Shown piece after piece: positions 27,377-34,667 of a stretch of 34,765 nucleotides of DNA. Numbering within the stretch: the first letter of the stretch is position 1; each line of letters opens with the position of its first letter. Location of the stretch: NCBI GenBank assembly GCA_003142615.1, contig PLMW01000085.1, positions 22,773 to 57,537 on the forward strand, in the 5' to 3' direction. This DNA comes from Opitutia bacterium (GTDB lineage: Bacteria > Verrucomicrobiota > Verrucomicrobiia > Opitutales > Opitutaceae). Made by a program: the position numbers and the translations under genes. The notes under the pieces are model-generated. The model ran no database searches. It was not told the origin of the DNA and saw only the letters and a program-made list of their open reading frames with translations.

Positions 27377-28347
27377 TCGTGGGGCAGTCGGTCAAGTGCC
27401 ACACGCCAAGCCGTGCGGTAATAACCGCGTTTCGATCCGGCCACATAATGATGCAGCACGGCCCGCGGCGCGCGGCATTCGGCCTCTCGCGGCAGCACTT
27501 GATAATCGTCAACCGGGGCGACGGCACACGGACCTCCCGCGCAAAGCATCGCGACCAACGCCTGCTCGAGGTAATAACTGGTGCCCTCGGCTTCCTGCAA
27601 TCGGCGGCACCAGGATTCCAGCCGGTCCCAATCGAGTTGGTCGCTGCACAATCCGCAGATGCCGACATTGAGTCGGGAAGGCAAAGGCGCGCCGGCCAGC
27701 GATTCGAGCAGGAGCCGCGAGTACCCGTAACTGTCCTTCACATCGACCAGGTGCAGCGGCCGGTCGGGTGCGCGCAGCCAGTCCAGCAGGAAGTCGGGGC
27801 GGCGGAAGAAAAGCATGTCGGAGTCGAGCACGAGCTGCCAGCCGCGGGCGCCGAGGTGCACGTCGATCAACTTGCGGATGTTCGGATAGACTCGCCATCG
27901 CTCGCGCAGCACCGGGTGGTGCGCCGCATCGAGGTGGCGGTCGAGGGCCGAGGCAGCTTCGGCCGGGCGTCGCCAGCGGGCGTGAGGGAAGACCTTGCCG
28001 AGTCGGGCCACGATGTCGTCGCTGGCCGAGCCGTCGTCATGGAAAACGGCCCGCAGGCTGCATCCGGCGTGTGCCTGGAGCGTGTAGAGACAAAGGGCGG
28101 TCTGATCCCAAAATTTGGCGCCAGTGAGGAAGTGGACCTCGGGCCAGGCGGGATTGGCGGACGGAAGCTGCGGCGGCGCGAGGCGGGCGGCGGCGGCGCG
28201 CATGGCCGCATGCGCCTGCCGGTCGCGCCACTGCTCGATCGGTCCGCCGGCGGCGATCGAGGTTTTCAGCGCGCCCAGCGGGGCGTGCCAGAGCCGGTAG
28301 ACCGCGCGTCCCAGACCAAGCCGGCGGACTAATGCTTTTCTGTTCAT
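27373..28347 (-). CDS. GT8-like glycosyltransferase, tandem paralogue B
   Basis: Predicted GT-A glycosyltransferase, exactly 324 residues like paralogue A. The DSD motif is at 175-177 in LVLDSDMLFF, with NVG (227-229) in place of the NSG loop of paralogue A, then QLDWDRLES and EQALVAML (261-268). VHFLTG (71-76), KFWDQTAL (78-85) and FPHAR (120-124) align with VYFLTG, RFWHQTAF and FPNAR in paralogue A. The ATG at 28347 is preferred over an in-frame start 18 codons upstream because it makes an ATGA overlap with the methyltransferase gene's stop. A near-identical copy of its codons 8-16 lies in the gap at 29149-29175. Confidence 0.8.
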   Translation of the reverse strand: MNRKALVRRLGLGRAVYRLWHAPLGALKTSIAAGGPIEQWRDRQAHAAMRAAAARLAPPQLPSANPAWPEVHFLTGAKFWDQTALCLYTLQAHAGCSLRAVFHDDGSASDDIVARLGKVFPHARWRRPAEAASALDRHLDAAHHPVLRERWRVYPNIRKLIDVHLGARGWQLVLDSDMLFFRRPDFLLDWLRAPDRPLHLVDVKDSYGYSRLLLESLAGAPLPSRLNVGICGLCSDQLDWDRLESWCRRLQEAEGTSYYLEQALVAMLCAGGPCAVAPVDDYQVLPREAECRAPRAVLHHYVAGSKRGYYRTAWRVALDRLPHE

Positions 28348-29141
28348 CGCAAGGGCAAGGAGGAATAGGGGTGGCTCAGCACAAGCATTTTCTCCCACCA
28401 AAGGTGGATTTCGTGATCGTAGTGCTGGTCGCGATGATAACGCAGGCGCCGCAGGACACGCAGCGCACCGTCAATCGCGCGATCTCTGAATGAAATCGTC
28501 AGCCCTCGGGTGAATTCCGCCGCACACTCCCGCGCAGCGGCACCGCGCACCACCTCCCAGGCGAACGTGTCCCGCCAGGCAAGCGCGCACACCAACCGGG
28601 TTTCGTCTTTGCGCGCCAGCCTTTCGGCGATCGTCAGGGGCACACCTGCGCCGGGATGGCGGTCGAGCGAGTCGGCCTTGGAGAAAAAAACCAGCCGTCC
28701 TTCCGGCGTCTTCTCGACGATCCAGTGATGGTGCCCCTGCCCGGGTTTCGCACTCATGCGATCCCGCCGCCCGATGGTCTGCTCGTATAGTCGTGAGGGC
28801 GTTTCAATGTATCCGGCGCAGCTCACGCGACGCAGTTCCCGCAGAAGCGGTTCTGGATCGGCCAGGTCTTCCAGCGTATGGGTGCAGAGGGAGAAGGCAA
28901 AGAACCGGTCAGCGAATGGCAGGTGCAGCCGTGGATCGAGAAAGTCCGCCTGCACCCAGGTCGATTTCGTGAAACGTTCGCCCGGCTGCGGCGTACAAGT
29001 CACAACGCCCCGGCGGGTTTCATAGGGCATGAGGTCGGCCATGTGCGTCGCCGCCGGATGGGGATTGAACCACCCGCCCGCATCGAGAATGCGCGTGTCG
29101 GCGGGCAGGGCTGGCAGCAGGGAATCAAGCTGAAGAGACAT
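28344..29141 (-). CDS. SAM-dependent methyltransferase-like protein
   Basis: Predicted class I methyltransferase of 265 residues. The motif I equivalent is RILDAGGWFNPHP (17-29), a variant of DxGxG with AGGW, followed by an acidic strand end MADLMPY (34-40). TWVQADFLDP (61-70) and LCTHTLEDLADPEPLLREL (85-103) match motifs II and III of class I methyltransferases of the methyltransf_11 type. The segment YIETPSRLYEQ and GHHHW (136-140) suggests a specialised substrate pocket. A TTG 27 bases upstream is in frame but lies in the paralogue remnant, so ATG at 29141 is chosen. It overlaps paralogue B by ATGA. The substrate is unknown. Confidence 0.75.
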   Translation of the reverse strand: MSLQLDSLLPALPADTRILDAGGWFNPHPAATHMADLMPYETRRGVVTCTPQPGERFTKSTWVQADFLDPRLHLPFADRFFAFSLCTHTLEDLADPEPLLRELRRVSCAGYIETPSRLYEQTIGRRDRMSAKPGQGHHHWIVEKTPEGRLVFFSKADSLDRHPGAGVPLTIAERLARKDETRLVCALAWRDTFAWEVVRGAAARECAAEFTRGLTISFRDRAIDGALRVLRRLRYHRDQHYDHEIHLWWEKMLVLSHPYSSLPLR

Positions 29142-29148
29142 AGGGGCT

Positions 29149-29196
29149 GACCGCTCGTCCCAGACCAAGCCGGCGAAGAATTGAACGGATGGGCAA
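29149..29196 (-). pseudogene. Remnant of the 5' end of a GT8-like gene
   Basis: On the minus strand a 27-bp block (29175 to 29149) matches the block at 28326 to 28300 in paralogue B at 26 of 27 bases. Both lie at the same distance, 21 bases, after a possible start codon (TTG at 29196 and ATG at 28347). Conceptual translation reads LPIRSILRRLGLGRAVSP, matching RRLGLGRAV in paralogue B. Similarity ends abruptly after GCGGTC, so this is a truncated copy cut by a breakpoint in front of the methyltransferase gene. The block is in the 65-bp gap and does not encode a full protein. Confidence 0.75.
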
Positions 29197-29206
29197 GGGA
29201 GGAAAG

Positions 29207-30049
29207 TCAGGCCGAGGCGCGTGTTGCCAGGAAGTTCGAGCAGCCATGCGCCGTGTGCTCGTTCCGCTGCAGGCGGGTCAGGGCGAATCCGGCGTCGCGC
29301 AAGAGCTGGGCCAGCGGATGCGGCGGACTCAAGGCGAGCATTTCGTTCTCGGCTTCAAATACCACGTGTGTGAGCGCGGGTTGGGCGAGGTGCCGGCCCA
29401 GACCCCGAAAGACCTCCAGCTCGGCGCGCTCGACGTCGACGATCATGGCCGTCGGGCCCGGCAGACCGGCGCCTTCGATCAGCGCATCGGCGCGCTCCAC
29501 CGCCACGAGAATGCTGTAGTCGAATCTCTCCGCGTTGGTGGGATGCAGCGTCGAAGCGCCCGGATTGCCGGAGGCATTGACAAAAAAAGGCAGAATGCCT
29601 GGACGCTCGCCCAGAGCAGTGCTGATGAGGTCGAGCTGAATGCCGTTGAGCGCACAATGTTCGATCAACCGCGCGCTCATGGCGGGGAGGGGTTCGAAGG
29701 CGATCACCCGGCAGTCCGGGTGCAGAAATTTCGCCGTGACCGCGTGCAGTCCGAAGTTTGCCCCGACCACCCAGAGTACGCCGCCGGCCCGCAGCGCGGG
29801 CCGGACCGCTTCCAGCACCTCCGATTCATAAAAGCCTTCGTGCAAGACATGGTGGTCCACGCTGTCGCCGGGGCGGACAAAAAACCGCGAACCATACCGC
29901 GTTGCGACGCAGAGTTCGGCGCGACCGCCCGGCGGTTTCAACCAACGGACGAGCGTGAGATAACCCCGCCAACCGCGCCGCTTCCAGAACGCCAGCAGCC
30001 GGTCACGCCAGGGCAATGCGGGGGCTTTGTCCATGGAAGGGCGGCTCAT
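29207..30049 (-). CDS. FkbM family methyltransferase (second of three)
   Basis: FkbM-type SAM-dependent methyltransferase, 280 residues. It has a basic N-terminal region (13-40), an upstream segment VDHHVLHEGFYESEVLEAV typical of the family, motif I as VLWVVGANFGLHAV (91-104), where Asp of the usual DVGAN is replaced by Val, an acidic IAFEPLPAM motif (116-124), and AMIVDVERAELEVFRGL (201-217) where VEGAE is usual. It overlaps the upstream GT4 gene by ATGA. It likely methylates a sugar. A second ATG (codon 6) is possible. The altered motif I and Gly-to-Arg change could mean a modified or reduced activity. Confidence 0.85.
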   Translation of the reverse strand: MSRPSMDKAPALPWRDRLLAFWKRRGWRGYLTLVRWLKPPGGRAELCVATRYGSRFFVRPGDSVDHHVLHEGFYESEVLEAVRPALRAGGVLWVVGANFGLHAVTAKFLHPDCRVIAFEPLPAMSARLIEHCALNGIQLDLISTALGERPGILPFFVNASGNPGASTLHPTNAERFDYSILVAVERADALIEGAGLPGPTAMIVDVERAELEVFRGLGRHLAQPALTHVVFEAENEMLALSPPHPLAQLLRDAGFALTRLQRNEHTAHGCSNFLATRASA

Positions 30050-31158
30050 GTTGACGGCGGCGCCTCGGGCGCCGCCAATTCTAGCAGCGTCGACTGGAAC
30101 AGCGCCTCGTCCTGAACGGGTCGCGCCGGGGGCGGTGGCATCGGCAGCGGCTGGGCGGCCAGCCGGAGAAACTCCTCGCGGGTTTCATACCGGTAAGTGC
30201 CGGCGGTGCCATGGCAGTCGCGGAGCGCGTTGGCGTTGGCGATCACCGGCAGGCCGGCCAGCAGGGCCTCGGGAATGCGGGTCACGGCACCAGCGCCGCC
30301 CTGCGTGTGGACCAGTAGCGCGCCGGCGGCGGCCATTACCTCCGTGAGCTGCTCACGCGACACGGCGCCCAGCACGCTGACCTGCTCGCTGGCGAACTCG
30401 CCGAGCATTTGGTCGGTCTGGAAACCGACGACGATGACCGGGCGGATCGTGCCGCGCAGCCATTCGAGTTGCCGGCGCATGCCGTGGGCGGTCGCAGCGT
30501 TGAAGGCGCTGCCCACCAGCAGCAGGGGATGCGTCGCGTCCGGCGCCTGCCGGCGCTGGCGGAGTTCCAGACATTCCTTTTCCAGCACAGGATCGGGAAA
30601 GAAGGGCAGGTAGCGGGCCGCGACGCCACCGGCCTCCAGCAGCCGGCGTTCCTCCCGGGCGATTGTGAAGACCGCGTCGGCCCGGCCGAGGCGCCGCACC
30701 TCGGCGGCCAGATCCGCCTGCGGATTGTAGTGGGGATCGGCGAAGACTTTTCCGGAAACCAACGCCTCAAGATTATGGGGAACGGCGAGCAGCCGCTTCC
30801 CACGGCGGCGGGCGACGTAAGGCAGCACATCGTCATAGGTCGTTTCCCAAACGATCAGCTTGCTGTCCGGGTAACGGCGCACCGCGGTGTCGAAGAAAAA
30901 GTAACGATACCCCAACAGGCCCGGTCCGGCGGAATCCACCGAGGCATGGGTGCCCAGCCGCAGGCGAAGCCATGCGCCCATGAGGCGCGCTCGCAGCCGG
31001 GAGAATTCCTCCGGCGGCTGCAGGTCCACGATCTCGACGCCGGCCTCGTCGCAGAGCCAGCGGATCTGCGCTGTGCGCTTTTCTGCGCCGGTGCCATGAT
31101 GGTCACCCCGGAAGCGAGTCCAGCGCAGGACGGTAGGTTTGAAAGAGTTGGCGGGCAT
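30046..31158 (-). CDS. GT4-like glycosyltransferase
   Basis: GT-B fold glycosyltransferase, 370 residues. The N-terminal domain contains LIVWETTYDDVLPYVARRRG (101-120) and AVPHNLEAL (125-133), a PHN-E motif shared by some family 4 enzymes. The C-terminal donor-binding half has LLLVGSAFN (212-220), VIVVGFQ (241-247) and IPEALLAGLPVIAN (295-308), the equivalent of EX7E with only one clear Glu (Glu297). The ATGA overlap with the FkbM gene downstream suggests coupling. The upstream GT2 gene ends 16 bp away. The sugar is unknown. Confidence 0.82.
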   Translation of the reverse strand: MPANSFKPTVLRWTRFRGDHHGTGAEKRTAQIRWLCDEAGVEIVDLQPPEEFSRLRARLMGAWLRLRLGTHASVDSAGPGLLGYRYFFFDTAVRRYPDSKLIVWETTYDDVLPYVARRRGKRLLAVPHNLEALVSGKVFADPHYNPQADLAAEVRRLGRADAVFTIAREERRLLEAGGVAARYLPFFPDPVLEKECLELRQRRQAPDATHPLLLVGSAFNAATAHGMRRQLEWLRGTIRPVIVVGFQTDQMLGEFASEQVSVLGAVSREQLTEVMAAAGALLVHTQGGAGAVTRIPEALLAGLPVIANANALRDCHGTAGTYRYETREEFLRLAAQPLPMPPPPARPVQDEALFQSTLLELAAPEAPPST

Positions 31159-31174
31159 GGACGGAAGTCGTTCT

Positions 31175-32026
31175 TCAGCTGCGGCGAAAGCGTTCGGCTA
31201 CGCGATCCATCAGCCGGGACAGCCGCCACTGCCAGTGCGTGGGCCACGGCTGCGCGCGGCTCCACGCCTTGGTCTCGGAGCGCGCCACGTCCACGATCGT
31301 GCTGGATTTGGCGGCCCCGTGCTGCCGAAAGACCCCGAGCGCGTGCGGCACATGGCGCGGCTTGACGCCGCCGGCGGTCAGGCGCTTGAAAAACTCGGCG
31401 TCCAGCGTGAAGCGCAGCGCCTCGTTGAAGGGTTGGTGCACCGCCGCCGGCCAGAAGGTGGCGTGGCTGGGCAGTGTGCGTCCGCCGACGGCCACCTGGA
31501 ACGCGAAGCACGGGCGCTCCTGATGCAGGATCAGGCCGGGGCCGTCGCCGACCCGCTCGAGCCAGTCGCCGTAATAGAGCGCGCGGCGGTCCGGCTGGTA
31601 GGCCCGGGCGGCGGCCGCGAACGCGCCGGGCAGGTAGTAATCGTCACTGTTGATCCAGCCATGGAGTTCTCCGGTTGCGCGCGCGTAACCTTTGTTGAGC
31701 GCATGCGACTGGCCGCGGTCGGGCGTTGACTCCCCAAACGCCAGCCAGCGCGTGTATTTTCGGAGGATGGCGGGCGTTTCGTCATCACTGCCGCCGTCCA
31801 TTACTATGAATTCGAGCCGCGGATAATTTTGGAGCAACACCGAGCGGATCGTCTCTTCGATAAAACCGCCCTGACGGAATGACGGGCAGACGATCGTGAG
31901 CTGCGGCCACACACCGGTGAATGGCGGCTCGTTGTAAACGACCGGATCGGTTTCGTCCGTCCACGGCCAGCCGGCGCGACCGGAAGGTGGCGGGGGAAGC
32001 TCGGCGATGAGTCCTTTCAGGGCCAT
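31175..32026 (-). CDS. GT2 glycosyltransferase (colanic-acid cluster type)
   Basis: GT-A glycosyltransferase family 2, 283 residues. A proline-rich leader (about 1-40) precedes PQLTIVCPSFRQGGFIEETI (41-60), the opening strand. MDGGSDDE (76-83) and ESTPDRGQSHALNKG (99-113) are the nucleotide-binding signatures of this group, and WINSDD (124-129) is the metal motif. FTLDAEFFKRL in the C-terminal half contains the D-E catalytic base region. The start ATG at 32026 lies 82 bp downstream of the GT-C-like gene's stop, with no overlap, so an internal promoter is possible but not seen. Confidence 0.92.
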   Translation of the reverse strand: MALKGLIAELPPPPSGRAGWPWTDETDPVVYNEPPFTGVWPQLTIVCPSFRQGGFIEETIRSVLLQNYPRLEFIVMDGGSDDETPAILRKYTRWLAFGESTPDRGQSHALNKGYARATGELHGWINSDDYYLPGAFAAAARAYQPDRRALYYGDWLERVGDGPGLILHQERPCFAFQVAVGGRTLPSHATFWPAAVHQPFNEALRFTLDAEFFKRLTAGGVKPRHVPHALGVFRQHGAAKSSTIVDVARSETKAWSRAQPWPTHWQWRLSRLMDRVAERFRRS

Positions 32027-32108
32027 GAAAGCGAACGTCCACTAGATCCCTCGAAGATCTGCAATGCGAGCGCATCCTGCGCCGCGCGACAGAACGGTTC
32101 GGAGCGCA

Positions 32109-33854
32109 TCATGGAGCGACGTCAGGGTAGAGCCGCCGGAGATCAGGGATGGCGGCGATGATCGCGCGCATCTGGGGTGCCGGCGGGCGTGGCTGCGGGG
32201 CAATCCGGATCAAATCGGCGGGCAGGGCACAAGCGACCTGGGACAAGGAATATCCCTCCAGGCGGGGGAAAACTCCATTAAAGCGGTCGGCGGGACACGG
32301 CGGCAGGATGACCGGCCGCTGTTGCAGCAAAAGGGCCAGCCGCTCGATGCTGGCAGAAAGCCGGTCGAAATCGGCATGCCGGGAGATGGCGCCCCGCACA
32401 TTGTTGGCGCGGCTCACGGGCGCCCCCATTGCATCCAGCAATCGGGGTGTCGCGAAAGCGGCCCAGATGCCAACCAAGACTGTCGCGGCGGCCCACTTCC
32501 ATGCTGGTCCGCCACCATCCGGGGAGCAGCGCAAGCGGCGATCGAGCGCAAAAGCCACGATCATGACAAACGTGCAGTGCGCCATGGCGGTCCACTTTGG
32601 GGGCCAGTAGAAGCCGGCCAGCAGCGGCCGGCGGGCGATCGCGACCATGGCGATCTGCACCAGCAGGGTGGCTGTCAGGGCGGACAGCAGACGGCGGTCG
32701 GTCCCGCCGAGGCGACCGGCCAGGCGAAAAGCAATCCAGAGACCAAGACCAATCGCCGTGATTTCCAAGCCGTAGACCAGGCCGAAGGTGTTCAACGAAC
32801 CCGCTTGCACGGGAAGCAAAGTGAAGAGCATCACGCCGCCAACGCCCGACTCGAGGGAACTTAAAATTGCCACCAGGTTAAACGGTCCGCCGACGGGGGA
32901 ACCGAGAAATCCCCCGTGGCGAAAGACCGCCAGGTTCCATGCGGTAAATGCCAATCCGAGGATCAGGATTCCGGTCACGAACGGGCGCAGCCAGGATGCG
33001 GCGGCGGCGCGGGTAGGCAATGCGGCGGCGGCGAACACTCCCAAGGCGGGGAACACCCAGGCGCTTGTCAACCCCAAGCCCAGCGCCGCCCCCGTGAGGA
33101 CGAAGGCCAGCGCCAGCCAACGCCGGCTATCAGTCGCCACCGCGCGCAGCAGTGCGGCCACGGCCGCGAATCCCAACGTCAAGCCCTGGACGTAGCCCAG
33201 CATGCAGTAATACCCGGCGGTAAACTCACCCCAGCCTGGCCAGAGCCAGTTCAGGCAGATAAAAGCCGCCAGGCCCAGCCAGCCCACTCCTAATTCGGCC
33301 AGCAGCCAGCAACCGGCGGCCAGCAAGGCGACGCAGGTCGTGAGGTTCACGAGATTAAACAACGGCGGCGAGGGACCGGAAACGATGGCGAGGGCGAATA
33401 TTTCCCCGCGGAAGAGAGGGATCGAATGGCCGCCGTGCGGCAGGAGCAGCTGGTGGAATACATTTTCCTGCCGGACGACACGCAGATATTCGAAGTCATC
33501 GAGCCGGAAAAAGCCGTGCACAAAACCGGATAGGTCAAAGACCAGCACAATCAGGAGGCACCCAAGGATCATCAGGCACCATGGGCGCCGGCCTTTCGGA
33601 ACCTGGAGGCTGACGCGGGAGACAATCGTCCACGTCGCGCGGCAGAAATGCTCGTTGCGCCGGATCAGCAGCCACGAAATCCCGGAGGCACAATAAAAGG
33701 CGAGCGCGCAACCGAGAAGCAGCGCGGGCAGAACGCGGCCGGCGCCGGTCATGCCCGGTCCGGCGTTGACGAGATGATGTCCGGCAAAATCCGCCAGACC
33801 CGCCAGCAGCAGCGCGATCACGCCGAGCCAAAATGTGAGACGGGTCAGGGTCAC
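32109..33854 (-). CDS. GT-C-like polytopic membrane glycosyltransferase candidate
   Basis: Integral membrane protein of 581 residues with about twelve or more predicted helices. In the first large periplasmic loop is FFRLDDFEYLRV (115-126) with a DD pair Asp119/Asp120, followed by LLPHGGHSIPLFRGE (137-151), a His-x2-His motif. These are features of GT-C glycosyltransferases that use polyprenyl-phosphate sugars (ArnT/PMT-like). The C-terminal about 100 residues form a soluble domain with basic and proline-rich ends. The start is GTG at 33854. It may add a modifying sugar in the periplasm. The sugar and acceptor cannot be inferred. It lies between an FkbM gene (36-bp gap) and a GT2 gene (82-bp gap). 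Confidence 0.65.
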   Translation of the reverse strand: MTLTRLTFWLGVIALLLAGLADFAGHHLVNAGPGMTGAGRVLPALLLGCALAFYCASGISWLLIRRNEHFCRATWTIVSRVSLQVPKGRRPWCLMILGCLLIVLVFDLSGFVHGFFRLDDFEYLRVVRQENVFHQLLLPHGGHSIPLFRGEIFALAIVSGPSPPLFNLVNLTTCVALLAAGCWLLAELGVGWLGLAAFICLNWLWPGWGEFTAGYYCMLGYVQGLTLGFAAVAALLRAVATDSRRWLALAFVLTGAALGLGLTSAWVFPALGVFAAAALPTRAAAASWLRPFVTGILILGLAFTAWNLAVFRHGGFLGSPVGGPFNLVAILSSLESGVGGVMLFTLLPVQAGSLNTFGLVYGLEITAIGLGLWIAFRLAGRLGGTDRRLLSALTATLLVQIAMVAIARRPLLAGFYWPPKWTAMAHCTFVMIVAFALDRRLRCSPDGGGPAWKWAAATVLVGIWAAFATPRLLDAMGAPVSRANNVRGAISRHADFDRLSASIERLALLLQQRPVILPPCPADRFNGVFPRLEGYSLSQVACALPADLIRIAPQPRPPAPQMRAIIAAIPDLRRLYPDVAP

Positions 33855-33890
33855 GAAATGAGAATCATCGCGGGCTGGACTCCGGTGTGG

Positions 33891-34667
33891 TCAAGGAGAC
33901 GCGGGTGGTTTGGCCTGCGGATGCACCGGCGTCAGAAACTCCGGCCGGTCGGCGCGCACGAAAAGCAGGTCAAACTGCCACAGGGCGAGGTCCGAGTCAC
34001 GATAGAGCGGATCCCAGAGGTCGAGGCAGCGAAAGCCGAGCGACTCCATGTGCTGGCAGAAGGCGGGAAAACGCTCGGCGCCGGGAGCCATGTCGAAATT
34101 ATAGCACTCCACGATGAGCGCGGCGGTCTGCGCCAGTGTGACGGAGGCGCCTTGGAGGATGGGAAGTTCATAGCCGTGGGTGTCGAGTTTGATGAGGTAG
34201 GGCCCCGGCAGCCGATGCGCGTTTACTTCATGGTCGAGCGTGGTCTGGGGCACGCGGATCCACCGTCCTTCCCGGCCATCGGGTTTCGCGGCGGCAAGAC
34301 CGCCCCATGGATTGGCCGCCTCAAACCAGATCTCGCCCTGCGTCGGGCCGGCCGCGGCCATGACGACCTGTGCCTGCGGGAAATCGGCTTTGAAGCGGCT
34401 GAGGGCGGCTTGGTGAAACGACTGGGCTTCGACCAGCAGGAGATGAGGGCAGGGCGGCATGGCGGCGATGAATGCTCGGGCCCAGCCGCCGTCCGCCGCG
34501 CCGACATCGATCAAGGTGGCGATGTCCAGTTTGCGGCTGGCGAGCCGGCGCAGCCCGGCGGCCAAAGTCGGCTGCCAGGGCTGGGTGCGGGTGTTGATGA
34601 GGTGATAACCACGACGCCCGAGGGCCCGGTTGATCAGGTTCTTCAGTCCCCTGGAAACCGCGCTCAT
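33891..34667 (-). CDS. FkbM family methyltransferase (third of three)
   Basis: FkbM-type methyltransferase, 258 residues, belonging to the subgroup with LIDVGAADGGW (52-62) as motif I and LIKLDTHGYELPILQGA (158-174), the equivalent of KLDTQGYE-VLKGA. LLLVEAQ (76-82) is the acidic strand end. The open frame extends 16 codons upstream, but the ATG at 34667 gives an ATGA overlap with the stop of the partial gene at the right edge. It has the classical FkbM residues, unlike the second copy. It probably O-methylates a sugar of the repeat unit or a terminal residue. Confidence 0.88.
   Translation of the reverse strand: MSAVSRGLKNLINRALGRRGYHLINTRTQPWQPTLAAGLRRLASRKLDIATLIDVGAADGGWARAFIAAMPPCPHLLLVEAQSFHQAALSRFKADFPQAQVVMAAAGPTQGEIWFEAANPWGGLAAAKPDGREGRWIRVPQTTLDHEVNAHRLPGPYLIKLDTHGYELPILQGASVTLAQTAALIVECYNFDMAPGAERFPAFCQHMESLGFRCLDLWDPLYRDSDLALWQFDLLFVRADRPEFLTPVHPQAKPPASP

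Noticed and set aside
32017-32112. 31-codon minus-strand frame with ATGA overlap at the GT-C gene stop
   Set aside because: It could be a coupling leader, but it is too short, lacks conserved features, and runs into the GT2 start in another frame.
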